From Thozetella sp. PMI_491 (taxonomy: Eukaryota; Ascomycota; Sordariomycetes; Chaetosphaeriales; Chaetosphaeriaceae), in contig MU270021.1 in the NCBI GenBank assembly GCA_021432635.1, positions 1,062,594 to 1,126,593 of the forward strand: a stretch of 64,000 nt of DNA, read 5' to 3'. The translations under genes and the position numbers were made by a program. This document shows positions 21,106-32,276 of this stretch, piece after piece; the stretch's first letter is position 1, and each line of letters starts with the position of its first letter. The notes beneath the pieces are model-generated. The model worked only from the letters and a program-made list of their open reading frames with translations, was not told the origin of the DNA and searched no databases.

Positions 21106-22711
21106 TTAACCAACGAGGGGGTGGGAGCCCTTGGGTAGAGTGATTTTGAAAACAATTGCCTGGTTCTCCAAGTCGACCGTATCGTGGAAAAGAGTCTTTC
21201 CTCCGTTCACGTACACTAGCAAAGATTAGCAGAGGCTCGGAAGACTCGGTAGTCTGTAACAGCTCAAGGGTCAACTCACCGTCCTTGGCGCGGAAGTCAT
21301 TGTCAGACAGGGTGAAGAGGAAGTACTCGTTTGAATCGGGGTTTACATGGCCCTTGTCGTCCACGTCGGTTGGAACAAGTGCGAACGACTCCCACTTCTC
21401 GTTGAGAAGGGTGCTGTCCTGGGCGCCACCGTTGTGCAGGCCGAACTTAGCTAGCTCTGTGTTGTTGTTGTAGTTGATGAACGGGTAGTAGGCAGCCGGG
21501 ACGATGCCGGTCTTGAGGGTCGCCGCCGTGACGTTGGTCACGATGGTTGAGTTGAAGGCATCGTACTGGCCGAGGATGTTCGTCGCCTTCGAGATGTCGA
21601 TGATATCGGCCTGGCGGTAGATGGATGTCGGGTCGTCTAGGCCCGCTCCACGGCCGGAGTCGCGGGAGAGAATCAGGAATCGCGTGTCAGACAGATAGTG
21701 AACCTCACTCTGAGCATCCACCAGGTTCTTGGCGTCTACGTTCAGCTTGACCACGTATTCCGCGACGAGCTTGGGTGCGGGGTTCTTCTTGCAGCCGATG
21801 TTGTACTTGAGGAACCTGGTGTAGAAGCGGTTACTGCTACCGCCCTGGCCGCCGTCCTGGCGCAGAGCGGACTGCAGGAGGACGTAGAGGTATTTCCCGA
21901 AGGGATCGGTAGTCAGGCCCTCGAAGCCCTGGTTGTTCTGGCGGCCCTGGGTAGGACTTGCGGGTGTTGGGTGCGATGCATTGTCATAGACGGGTGGCGA
22001 GTCCGCAGAGAAGGACACGGCGCCGTTACGGAGTGGTAGGAAGACATCCGGTGGTCGGATGGCTTGCAGGAGCTTGCCGCTGCTGTCGAACTTGTACACG
22101 TACGGGCCGTATTCGTCTGACACCCAGAAGGTGCCGTCCTTGTTGAGAACAAGGCCTTCAGAATCGAGAGATACGCGAGCGCCTCCCGGTCCCGGATTCC
22201 CGAAGCCGTCCCCGGTATAGTGGACGCCGGGGAGGTCAGGGAGTCCTGGAAACGAGAGGTAGCCTCCCACCTTGTCCGCGTCGAGGCCGGTGAATGGTGT
22301 TCCCGTGGGGTCGGTCAGGTACACAGTTTCCTTGTACTGAAGCTGGAGGTTTGGCGTGCTGCTCTGTGTCACGCCGGCGTCGAAAGTGATGGTGAACTTG
22401 TGCACGCGGGGCTGGTAGTTGATCGTCCCTAAGACGTTGAACCCGCGGTCCGGGAGGCCCCACAGTGTGCCAGTATAGGTGGTCGTGCCCGTCTTCTTCC
22501 ACGAGTTCTTTTCGATCGCGGCCGAGCTGCCAATGCCGCCTAGGGTGTCGCCGCGCGAGTCCTTGGTACTGAACGGGACGAAGCCATACCCGGCGACCCC
22601 GTGGTTCTCGTATGTGTCGCTTCCTATTTTGACACTATTGACGACCGCATCATTGGCTGCGGACACCGTCATGAGGGCCGCGAGGGCGATGAGCTCGAAT
22701 TGATACCGCAT
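21106..22711 (-). CDS. Secreted phytase-like / esterase-like propeller protein
   Basis: About 513 aa in two exons, 22711-21280 and 21215-21106, joined over a 64-nt GT..AG intron. Start is ATG 22711-22709 (MRYQFELIALAALM), giving a clean signal peptide; the upstream GTG is unlikely. Motifs such as LWGLPDRGFN, LDSEGLVLNKDGTFWVSDEYGPYVYKFD, NQGFEGLTTDPFG and FLILSRDSGRG place it in the 'esterase-like activity of phytase' family (PF13449-like). This is a calcium-binding beta-propeller group whose fungal members are secreted. Several N-x-S/T sites are present. After splicing it ends ...LPKGSHPLVG. The exact substrate is unknown. It is a neighbour of the FMO and O-methyltransferase but not obviously linked to them. 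Confidence 0.87.
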
Positions 22712-23888
22712 GTCGGACACTGAGAACAGAGGGGCTCGTCGAGGGCCGCTTGTGAATCAGACAGCTTAGAGCACCGGCGGCACGCTGAGCTTTCCCAATC
22801 GAGACTTTGGGGCTGTCGACTGGAAGAAAAGGATCGACGAGAGCAGGCCGCTCTGGCCCGGGACCTAAACTTATGTCCCCGCCGGCCAGCTGCTTCGCGA
22901 CAGCAACATGCTCGCCTCGCTACGGGCGATGCGCCGGCGTCGGTGAACAAGTTGTCCGGTTGCAGACGATGGTGAGGAGAATCCCTGTAAATATTGGGGT
23001 AAAAGAGCGCACGTTGTTCGTACGACCCACAATGATTGGATATGCCCTGGAGCCGTTCGATGGCGCCACACGAGTGCCACGAAGCCCTCTTTCTCAGCTA
23101 TGCGGGCTTAAAGGCATGCCAAGGCTTGGCTGCAGAGTCTTTCACCCAACACTCTCTGTCGCGATACAAGGCCTGGATCCTTTACCTCTTTGACGCGATG
23201 CTAGGCACCGCTGGCACAGCAGGGTTGGCTGGTAGTTATTCCCCATAGCGTACCGCTAGCCCGGACCCTAACGCACCAGCAACTCTTGGCTTCTACGACA
23301 GAAATACAGGCACGTGGAGAGGTTAGAAATGTTGGTGCACGAGTGAACGTGGACTATGTGCATAGTACAGACAGTCGGATAGCTGACATCCGCTGTCCCC
23401 GCTATCAATGCGGCTCCCAAAGCTCTCTCCATCGGTTATTACGAACACCGCCTCTAGCGATAGCAGCAATACCATGGAAGCACAGGAGCGCTTGGCAGTA
23501 AGAGCAAGCATCGAGACGTTAGGAGTAGATAAAATAACAATAGAAGAAGCTTATCATAAACAGCTAGATACCTGAGCTAGGGGAGCAACTCTTTGCTCAT
23601 AAACAATGCGTACCTTATACAATTGATTATATACGGAGTAATGGGGCAATCATTTATCCTGACCTGGCTCCGTAGCTCGTTCTCGGACCTCTCCTACTTT
23701 ACTTCCTGGCTATGTTGAATAGCCAAGATATTATCTTCCCCCTGCGCAAGCAATTCTCACCGTCAAGGCTCTCGGTAATTCACCAACTGTTAGTGCTATC
23801 TATGATATGTGTGTTCTCCCTGACTCGGGACCCGACCTTTCACCACCACCCTGCAAACCGCTGCAGCGCTCCTCGACGAATCCGAAGG
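22712..23888. other. Intergenic region
   Basis: About 1.2 kb between the phytase-like gene start and the FMO stop. No frame here has a recognised domain; the first few hundred bases are the phytase-like promoter. Nothing else structured was seen. Confidence 0.45.
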
Positions 23889-25760
23889 TTACGGCAGGAA
23901 AAGGTCAGACAAGCGCCAGACTCCGCTATGTAGAACAACCATTTTAGGGCGAAGGAGGCCGCCCCAGGCCTCTCGAAACCGAATGCCCAGTGCAGTGAAG
24001 AGAAGGTGTGGAACGAGCAACAACGGCGCAATCAGACGTTGGAGATAGAAGGTCGGAATGCTCCAAAAGAGGAGTAGAAGGAATCCTGGAGTGACCGCTG
24101 TAGACCGCCACAAAGGCACACGCTTTAGAATGCCGCGCAGATGAGCAGGGTTGGCGCCGTGGCCACGCTGCCGGTACCACACCGGCCACTGTGGGTAGAG
24201 CCACCACTGGATGAGGAGGCCGTCATCGACCACGGTGAAGGCAAGCAGTGTCCCAATCCAGACTGGGAGGGCATACTTCATATAGCCAGTTGAGTCTTCC
24301 ATGCCGAACAAGGACGCGATCATTGCGACGAAAGCGACCATATGCAGGTTATAGAGAAGGATGGACGAAGCAGGGAGTCGCGGCTCGCAACCAGCGCGGC
24401 GGGCAACATTCTCGAGGTAAGCGGCATAGTCAACAAGAGTGTCCAGGTTAGGGCTGATGTGGTAGTAATTACGCTCGGCCACTGCATCATGCCGCGCCAG
24501 CGTAGCATAGTTGGATGGCAGGACCCTGTCCCCGCGAATGATACGGGCCACATAGCGGGCTTGCATCTCAGCCATCGGAGGGATGCCTCCTTGGTGAGGC
24601 CGTGCATAGCCCACGAAGGAGAGGGTGTGTCCGAGCCCCGCGGGGAAGGTGTGAAGGAACCAGTCGCGCGGGTTCCAGCTCACCCCCTCGACCTTGAGCC
24701 ACGGGAACTCGGTGAGGTAGCCGTTGCACAAGATGACGGCATCAAACTCGCGCCGCTGCACCCCGTTGCCCTTCTCTGTCCGGAAGTCGAAAGTGAGCCC
24801 GCGCGAAGACACGTCTTTGCTGACGATGACCTCGACTTTGCCCTCACCTACGGCCTCGCACATGCGCTGGTTCTTGGTCACGAAGGTGGCCTGGTCGTTG
24901 AGGAAGAAGGCCGGCTTGGTGCTCTCCAGACACATACTATTCAAGCTCCCGTTCAGAATGGGAAGGCTCCACAGAACCTTGCGCCATAAGCCGTACAAGT
25001 ACACGTTCTGGGCCGCGCTCATGCGGTTCGTTGTCGCAGCCTCGAGGAAACTGTTGGCGGGGAAATCTCGGGTCTTGTTCACGACCACTTGTTCCATCTC
25101 GTTCTTTTTGTTGAGATAGCGCGGTCCGAAGCAGTGCGGCCGCCGCAGCCACACGGCCACCTCAGGTGAGAGCGCGCCCATCTCAGCAGAGAGGTCGGCA
25201 GAGCTCTCGCCGCCACCCACGATGAGTACGCGGAGCTTCTTTTCCTCGACTTCTCGCTTGAACTCCTCGCCGTACTCATTGGAGTGGATGACTCGGCCAG
25301 TGAACCCGGCGAGCCCAGCGGGTGGCGACCGGGGCACATGATGGGCACCGGTCGAGACCACAAGGGCATCGACTTGGACGTGGAGAATGGTCTGATCAGG
25401 CTTCACCCCTTGTCGGACTTGCAGGTGCCACTGGCCGTCCTTGCCCTGCTGCGCGCTGATGACCTCCGAGTTGTACTGGATGTGGCGTTCTAGGTCAAAG
25501 TGAGACGCGTAGTTGTGCAGGTACTGCAGATATTCTCCAGCAGAAGGGTAACAGAGCCTCATGGGGTCGGGGAAGTCTGAGAACGCCATGCACCAGTTAG
25601 AGATAGTAAGGTGGAGGTCGGGGTATGCGGCTGCGCTGGCGAAGACTCCGCCCATCCTCTCGGAGCGTTCGAACAGCATGGCCTCGAAACCAGCATCACA
25701 CATCTCTTTGAGGGCAGCAAGCCCGCAGGGGCCACTTCCTACAACAGCGACACGCTTCAT
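23889..25760 (-). CDS. Flavin-containing monooxygenase with C-terminal membrane region
   Basis: Intronless ~623-aa protein. Start is ATG 25760-25758 (MKRVAVVGSGPCG); the GTG upstream would add only a few residues before the nucleotide site. The FAD-binding GSGPCG lies at residues ~8-13. The FMO signature FTGRVIHSNEY follows, then the NADPH-binding VGGGESSADLS, then a late CNGYLTEFPW. The last ~170 residues contain several hydrophobic stretches (HMVAFVAMIASLFG, PVWIGTLLAFTVV, PGFLLLLFWSIPTFYL), so it is probably membrane-anchored and longer than the usual ~500-aa FMO. Expected chemistry is N- or S-oxygenation or Baeyer-Villiger oxidation. It lies between a phytase-like gene and an O-methyltransferase. 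Confidence 0.88.
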   Translation of the reverse strand: MKRVAVVGSGPCGLAALKEMCDAGFEAMLFERSERMGGVFASAAAYPDLHLTISNWCMAFSDFPDPMRLCYPSAGEYLQYLHNYASHFDLERHIQYNSEVISAQQGKDGQWHLQVRQGVKPDQTILHVQVDALVVSTGAHHVPRSPPAGLAGFTGRVIHSNEYGEEFKREVEEKKLRVLIVGGGESSADLSAEMGALSPEVAVWLRRPHCFGPRYLNKKNEMEQVVVNKTRDFPANSFLEAATTNRMSAAQNVYLYGLWRKVLWSLPILNGSLNSMCLESTKPAFFLNDQATFVTKNQRMCEAVGEGKVEVIVSKDVSSRGLTFDFRTEKGNGVQRREFDAVILCNGYLTEFPWLKVEGVSWNPRDWFLHTFPAGLGHTLSFVGYARPHQGGIPPMAEMQARYVARIIRGDRVLPSNYATLARHDAVAERNYYHISPNLDTLVDYAAYLENVARRAGCEPRLPASSILLYNLHMVAFVAMIASLFGMEDSTGYMKYALPVWIGTLLAFTVVDDGLLIQWWLYPQWPVWYRQRGHGANPAHLRGILKRVPLWRSTAVTPGFLLLLFWSIPTFYLQRLIAPLLLVPHLLFTALGIRFREAWGGLLRPKMVVLHSGVWRLSDLFLP

Positions 25761-27345
25761 AGTGCTAGATTTCACGAAGATGGAGAATGAGATGAAAATT
25801 CCTCGCGTCTGAGGGTGGGCGATGGGCGAGATACTGATTCTGTCTATGCTGCTACACCTACTTATAGACCGGCAGCCGCCATCTCCATCTAAAGCTCGTC
25901 TGACCTGGCCAGGGAGACTATTGAACCGTGGATAGGTCTAAAGCACGCAGTCACGCCGCCACCCACCATTTTCATGCTCGAGGGGCGGTATACATGGGAC
26001 GAACAGCGGCAACCCTCATTGGGCACAGCTGCGAGGCCCCGCAAAGTATTACCGGCAGTATCTTGGTCAAACATACAGTTGAAGTCGCAAGCGGCTGGAA
26101 GCGCTATCTCCCGCTTGCACTCGCTTCGACTGCCGGCGGCACTGCGGGGAAGTGAGTTTCCGAGTGAGAATGCCGCCCAACACAGTTAGGGATGCGGGAC
26201 GGGCTAAGCTCGCCCACATTCAAGCATGAAGCTGTTTCCAGATAGGAATGGTTTGGTGATTGGCTTAACGCCTACGCTCTGCTACCAATAGCATGCAATC
26301 CAAGAGCCTCTGAATTACAGTAACGCCTCACCGCCGCTAGCCCACGTATGAGACGCGACCAGCACTAGAGGCGGTGGGTTTTCTGTGGACCCAATACTCG
26401 ATTACTCTACAAGGCAATCAGAGGCTCGAAATAGAGCGGCGATAGGTCAAGGGATAGGAATCGGGGATGGTTGCCGGTGCGGACTACCGCTGCATGCGGT
26501 AAGCTGATGGGGGGAGGGGGGGAGATAAAGCGCCGAGCCTTGAGCCTTTCTGGCGATGTTGCCATTTTCGCTTATTCACAATGCTGACACAAATATCTAG
26601 GCTAAGCCGCGCGTTTATCTAATCGGAATCCGGAAACGACGAGCATCGTGATCGAGTGCCAAGTTTTATTCAATGGCCGTCGTTGCGTTGAGTATACGGA
26701 GGCTGAAGGATTTCGCTTGGATAGCGTCTACGGGTGCAGGCAAACCCATCACGGACTTAGCTCTATGCGGCAGGAAAATGGATGGTGTGCTGCTGTTTGA
26801 CCCCTCCAACTCGCAACTATCTCTCCGCACGCATCTCGCTGTCTGTCTCCCTCAGAGAGGAGCTTACTGAGCCGCGCTTTCCCGAGATTTTCGGATCTCC
26901 GAGTGCGGGAGCTTTCCGCATTCTGGGGTTTCTAGGGGAGTCTGTGAGATGAGTAATTCTCAAGCAACATGAGCCTGCCTCCTCGCCCAAGGTCGCTAGA
27001 ATGAGGAAGCTAGTAGTTAGATGGTTTGTCCCCCTTGGTGGCGCTCACCCTTCTTAATTCTACCTCACATTCACGCCATGTGAATTAGAAAATTAGCATG
27101 ATCGTCCCGGTCGTCCCGCATCGAAGCAATATACTAGAGCTTAGGACCGTCGAACATGGTAATAAGATGTTCCGCAAAACTAGTAAACGAGCAGAGTATT
27201 TGCTCCTATTGTAGCTACTCTGATCGTAGTGCCTAGTTCAAGGATGGCACGGTAAAGATGACACGTCCGCGTTCCCTCAGATCATAAAGGAGGTATATAG
27301 CGCGCTTAATAATATATACTTCCTCGTAAGCCCTGGTGTGACAGC
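25761..27345. other. Intergenic region
   Basis: About 1.6 kb gene-free stretch between the FMO start and the O-methyltransferase stop. A G-rich run lies near 26508-26522. I found no coding frame with splice or domain support; the FMO promoter should lie at its left end. Confidence 0.45.
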
Positions 27346-28833
27346 TCACTTTCCGAATACAACATGGACAAACATAAAGTTGTTTCCTGGTACTATTCTG
27401 CACTCCTCCACAGCGAACCTAGAGTCAGCAGCGCCAAAGAGGCTCTTCCAGTCACTCAACGATCTCTCTTTTCCGTTGGTACTACTCCACATCTGGAAGT
27501 CCATAGAGCTGGAGCCATGCCGAATGAACCGAGGGACGTCTTTGTCGCCAATCTCGGGCATCATGCTCTCGATCACAAAGATGCGACTTCCAGGTTTGAG
27601 TTCTGGAACGAGATTGCGGAGTAGCTTAATTGCAAGACTATCGGACCAATCGTGTAGGATGTATCTCATCATCACGATGTCGAAATCGATTGAAGGCCAT
27701 GGCTTGAAGAAGTCGTGACCCAAGAACGAAAGCTGTTCGCCGGACGGCCCAGCAGCGGCCTTTGTGGCGTTAAACTGGGCCTCGATTGATGGTAGGTCGT
27801 TGACTATAAACTTGATGTCGGGGTGGCTCTTTGCGATCTCCAGTGATAAGTGGCCCTTTGATCCGCCAAGCTAAGTCATTGTAACTTGTTAGTGGCGGGT
27901 GGTGACGTCCGGAGGAGATTCCAAATAAGGTACTAGAGAGTTGGAACGCCAAAGGGAACTTACGTCGAGAACTGTTTGGCCCTTGTACTCTTCCCAATCG
28001 AACCCGTCCAACACGAAATCTCTCTTTCTTCCTGCGTTCCGATAAGCCAAGTAGCCCATTGCAGCTGCGCAGCGGCGCATCCTCCAACCCTTTCTCTCCC
28101 CATCGCCATCGGAGACGAGGAAGTTAAATAGGGAAAAGTCCGGGCCCTTGTCTGGGTAGAACTGAAGACCCATGCCCGTCTCATTGCTGTAGCCAGCCTG
28201 CCGCCCTCCCTTTTCGAACTTCTCAACGGCTTCGGCCTGCCTAAGAGTTCCATAAGAGCCCTGATCCGCATTGTGGCCAAGCCAGTCGAGGCCTCCAGGA
28301 GTTTTCACAATATGGGCGGAGAAAGAGGTGTGCTCGAATCGGCTTGAGCCAGGGGCGGTCTCGCGCAAGAAGTGCATCAGCTCGGCATGTCGTAGGATAC
28401 GGCGGACGGCTGACAGTGAAAGATCGGTGCGTTCTGCTAGTTCCTTGAAGGAAAGAGCGCCATCTAATGGTATGTGGGTCAAGATATTGAAGCGATACAG
28501 CATGTTCAAGACAGAGAGATCATGCTTCGCCTACTCAGATGACCATGGTTAGGTTTGGCACATGCCCAAATGATAGAGGAGTGAAGATGCCATTACATTC
28601 AACACATGGAACTGGAAATAATCACTAGGTCCCAGTACGAGTGCCCTGAGAGAGTCCAAAGCATCAATAAGTTTCATCCGACTTTCCTGGAGGTCACGAT
28701 CTTTGGGATAGGACTCCAGCCCCCCCTGGGTGACCGATGGTAAAGTCAAGTCGCAAGCATGGAGCTTGCTTGTCAAAGCCCGGGTCAGCTCTGAGGCCTG
28801 GGAAGCAAGCTCGTTTAGGGAATCTAGGGACAT
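27346..28833 (-). CDS. Fungal O-methyltransferase, SAM-dependent
   Basis: Three exons: 28833-28597, 28530-27964 and 27870-27346, with introns of 66 and 93 nt, all in phase; 442 aa. Start is ATG 28833-28831 (MSLDSLNELASQ). Architecture is the plant/fungal small-molecule O-methyltransferase fold. An N-terminal winged-helix dimerisation part (FKELAERTDLSLSAVRRILRHA) is followed by SAM motif I VLDVLGGSKGH, completed only after removing intron 2. A C-terminal RYILHDWSD follows, in which the His is the expected catalytic base. Members methylate hydroxyls of polyketides and other aromatics. It sits near an FMO and regulators, consistent with secondary metabolism, but no scaffold synthase is in view. 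Confidence 0.9.
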
Positions 28834-29612
28834 GTCGGGAGGGGCAGGTATGCGTCTCGGACGTAAGGCTTCGTGCTTCTCAGATTCCGCCGAGGGCAGC
28901 AGCACGTGAAATTCACCACTCTATATACGGATCTTGCAGGTGCGAGTGAACTTCGCCCCCTCAGGCGGCTCTCGTTGATGCACTGGTCTGCGTAGACGAT
29001 GCTAACACACCGTTGGTTGATGTAGGGGAACTGCACGGCTGGCTTCCGCTGCACCACACCATTACATCGCATTATGCATCGGTGGCCCCGCGTCCTTCGC
29101 GTTTTGATATGGCTTCTGCTACAGTGGCGGCGTCTAAAGCTCAATATCTAGCTACTGCTTACCATGGCTTTCATAGCGCTTTGCTGACAGTGAGATATCT
29201 GCGGCGTGTCAGCCGAAGGTGGGAGATCCCCCCATTTAAGGCTAGGGTGTCTAAAACACCGGTCTATCCAAGCGATTGGGACATCCAGTCCGCCAGGCCA
29301 ATAGTGTTCTTCTTGGCTCTCAGCTTGACGCCGCGGCTTCGAGTGCCTCATAATTACTGTAAATCTCTGACGGCACGATTCTGACTCTGCATGTGCTCGA
29401 TACGATACAGAACCTGACCGGACTTGCTGCCGGCCAAGACGGAAGACCGAGCCGATACGACCCAAGCGTTTACTCGCTAGTCGGGCTGCCCAAGTAGGTA
29501 TGCACCTAGTCAGGGAAATAGTCTACATTGGGAAATCCGCCGGTATAGCGATAACCGGCAGTGAGGCACACGAGCAAGCGCGCAACCCCCCCTGTCGTAT
29601 CCGCATTGAGCG
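28834..29612. other. Intergenic region
   Basis: About 780 bp containing the O-methyltransferase promoter and the 3' flank of the PDI-like gene. A 123-codon frame at 29013-29384 has no recognisable domain and is not supported. Confidence 0.45.
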
Positions 29613-30911
29613 TTACAATTCGTCACGCGCCGGCCGTTCGATCCGCGATCCATCCCACGGCTTCACAAACCCTCCGATAATGTCACTCAAGAATTCCTCC
29701 AGCACGGTGGCCGATATTTCCGCCTTGCCCGTGTACGGAAATATACCCCCAGTTCTCATGTTTTCGATCGAGAGCCCCACCTTTGTGCCCTCTTGTAACC
29801 CAGCCGCTGCTGGCATCGCGGGGTGCTGGTTGGAGTCAATGATAGTGAACTGTAGCTCTGCCGAGTATTTCTTTGCCAAAGGTCTCATTGAATGTCGGTA
29901 CTTTTCCTTGTCGCCATCAGATAGCGCGAAGTAGTGTACCATGATGGTCTTCCCGGCCTCTGAGGCGCGCTGGCCGAGCTCTGCCATGTCTTTCCTTGTT
30001 GGCTCTAGGATCAGCGGATGGGTGCACTTGGATAGCAGTTCGTCCATCGCGTCGACAGACGATAGCTCAGTGAGAACATAGTCCTCCTCGTCGATGTTAT
30101 TGCGGCATCTGACGGAGGACCGGTGCTGCGCCGGGGGAAGAATGGCAAAGGAGAACCGGTCGGAGTACTGCCGCGCCAGGCTCCGGTAGCGGTCCTCATA
30201 TAACCCGGCTTCTTGAGGGAGTAGCTCGGCGGCAATGCTAATATCATCAGAACGCATGAAATTGTGCAACTCCTCCTTCTCGATCCCGGAGACCTTGGGA
30301 CGCAAAGCCCGCCGGAAAAAGGCTAAAATACTTGACCAGTGTCAGCAATTCTTTGCTCTGCGGGTTTGTAACAACGATTTAAGTGTAGCGGGACTTCTCA
30401 CGAGACTGCATTGCGGAGACCTCTGTATCGGTCAAAGTTCCCGTCCTTGTGATAAAGCCTGATTGCTGGGTATCTCATAACGTCCATCCTTCTACAGACC
30501 ATCGGATCCACGGCGCAGTCTACGCTAACCAAGTTGTCGGATTGAGCAGTGCTCTGTGCAGACACCCATTCGGTCTCCAAGGCCTGACTTTCTTGCCTAG
30601 TTCCTAGATCAGACTTCAGTTCTTACAAAGGCTTAAGTGGTATTACTGTGAGGGCTAGGAGGGATGTCAGCCGGTCCTAGAAGAATATGGGTAGATATGG
30701 ACGTTTGGCTACTCACTAGTACGACTTGAACAGATCACAGTCAGCGTAACAACGTTAGCCTCGAATCGATACGTGATATTTACTCACAAGCGATGAGCGT
30801 GCCAGAGTTCTGATCCAGGGCTCGACGAAGGCTATCTTGGGTCACATGGTTCCAACTTGCTCCCGGTAGTATAAACAGTGATAGGAGTAAGAATGGGTGT
30901 TGTTGCTTCAT
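29613..30911 (-). CDS. ER-retained PDI-family protein lacking CxxC, ends RDEL
   Basis: Probable lumenal ER protein of about 353 aa. Start ATG 30911-30909 opens a signal peptide (MKQQHPFLLLSLFI). It is followed by a thioredoxin-like domain: SGTLIAF, QALETEW, LVSVDCAVDPMVC, YPAIRLYHKDG, YRGLRNAVS. Strong exons are 30911-30788, 30613-30402 and 30330-29613; an 8-nt micro-exon at 30724-30717 best keeps the frame but is uncertain. Two acceptors are CAAG, not the commoner TAG/CAG. At the place where PDI has WCGHC no CxxC is present, so it looks redox-inactive. The long C-terminal part resembles b/b'-type domains. The last four residues are RDEL, a variant HDEL/KDEL retrieval signal. It is divergent from the prolyl hydroxylase, 226 bp away. 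Confidence 0.78.
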
Positions 30912-31137
30912 TTTTGTGGAAAGATTAGTGTGAAAACAAATACTTGAGATGACATCGTTGCATCAGTCGACAAGTGGCATCATGTATACCATACCGCATG
31001 GGCCGGCTAAAAGGGCATCGTCGCAGCTTTCGCCACGCGCTTGGACTTAGCCGGATCCCTGGCGCTCGACATCGCTCTCATTTCCTCTTCACAATTTCAT
31101 CAAACTTTGTCCCTGTTTCCGACTTCTACTCTGCGCC
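30912..31137. promoter_or_regulatory. Bidirectional promoter of PDI-like and prolyl hydroxylase genes
   Basis: Only 226 bp separate the two divergent start codons, so the genes very probably share regulatory DNA. The right part is pyrimidine-rich on the plus strand, common just upstream of fungal start sites. I see no unambiguous TATA box. Confidence 0.6.
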
Positions 31138-31932
31138 ATGATATTTGCACGCATTCTCGCTGCCGCCCTAGTCTCTCACATTGTAAAAGGGTCTTCAGAT
31201 GGAGAAGCAGGCTCTACAGCTGATTTCACGTGCCAACACCCTCCGTATAGAGTGAATAAGCTCTCATCATCACCGTTGATTGTCTATATCCAAGGATTCT
31301 TGACGAACGACGAGCGTGAGCATCTCAAGCAAGTGTCTAAAAATAGCTTTCGGCAGTCTGTCATCGCCGGCCTGGATGGTGCTGCGAAGAGCTCGACCCG
31401 AACCTCGCAGTCGACCGACGTTCGTCGCGATGCGGTAGTGAAGTGCATCGAACAGCGTGCGCTGGACTTCCAGGGCTTTGATGTACAGGAGTCACACCTC
31501 GAGCCGCTGCAGCTGGTCAAATACGGCCCCGGGGAGCATTACGACTTCCACACCGACTGGTTCACAGATCCTCAGTACTACACTTCGTTCAACGGAGGCA
31601 ACCGGCTCTCGAGCTTCTTTGTCTATGTACAAGTCTTGAACGATACCACTGGAGGCGGGACAAACTTTCCCTTCATAGAGCCGCCGAAGGACGAGCGATG
31701 GTGCGGATTCGTGGAATGCGATGAGCCGTACGCGAATGGTGTCACGTTTAGGCCGGTTGAGGGAAATGCCATTTTCTGGGAGAACTTGACACCAGGGGGT
31801 GTAGGTGACATGAGGACAGAGCACGCAGGACTGCCGGTAACCACTGGCAGCAAAATTGGGATGAACATATGGACAAGACAGGTACCGCAAAGTGAGGAAG
31901 TGAGGAGGGAGGATTTGCCTCTAGACTTTTAA
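31138..31932 (+). CDS. Prolyl 4-hydroxylase-type 2OG-Fe(II) oxygenase
   Basis: Intronless 264-aa protein. Start ATG 31138 opens a signal peptide (MIFARILAAALVSHIV), so it enters the ER. The iron ligands and 2-oxoglutarate residue of the P4Hc family are all visible: His138-x-Asp140 in DFHTDWF, His229 in RTEHAG, and Lys239 in GSKIGMN. Further family landmarks are YIQGFLTNDE near the start, LVKYGPGEHY, and GGGTNFPF. Expected reaction is hydroxylation of peptidyl proline (or a related substrate) with succinate and CO2 release. It has no ER-retention signal of its own (ends LPLDF). The divergent PDI-like neighbour has one, reminiscent of the animal alpha/beta enzyme. Confidence 0.9.
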   Translation: MIFARILAAALVSHIVKGSSDGEAGSTADFTCQHPPYRVNKLSSSPLIVYIQGFLTNDEREHLKQVSKNSFRQSVIAGLDGAAKSSTRTSQSTDVRRDAVVKCIEQRALDFQGFDVQESHLEPLQLVKYGPGEHYDFHTDWFTDPQYYTSFNGGNRLSSFFVYVQVLNDTTGGGTNFPFIEPPKDERWCGFVECDEPYANGVTFRPVEGNAIFWENLTPGGVGDMRTEHAGLPVTTGSKIGMNIWTRQVPQSEEVRREDLPLDF

Positions 31933-32276
31933 ATATCTATTCAATGTCTGATGGAGCACTGCCAATAATGAGATCGCTTTTGTACATTTTAAGAGTCTGA
32001 CGCTAGGTCTGGAGGCCTGGTCAGAGGAAGATACCTAACACGTGCGAGAGACCCACGCTGTCATAGCTGTCGAAGGGGATATCCCATGGAAGCAACCTGA
32101 CAAACACCGACTGCCTGCCCAAGCCATCTGGCGAGCGGTTGGCGTCGCAATATGAACTAGTAGGCGAAAGTTAGAGGTCGGCTGGAGGTAGCGATGTAAT
32201 TTCTTGTGTGGGTATTCCCACACTTCTCGTGCCGATGTGGCCCAAGCTTGCTTCATCTTTTGAAGATATATGCCCA
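31933..32276. other. Intergenic region between convergent genes
   Basis: 344 bp between the prolyl hydroxylase stop and the regulator stop; expected to hold both 3' UTRs. No gene seen. Confidence 0.5.

Noticed and set aside
29013..29384. 123-codon plus-strand frame between O-methyltransferase and PDI-like genes
   Set aside because: No domain or signal peptide and no plausible splice partners; the region is expected promoter/3' UTR.
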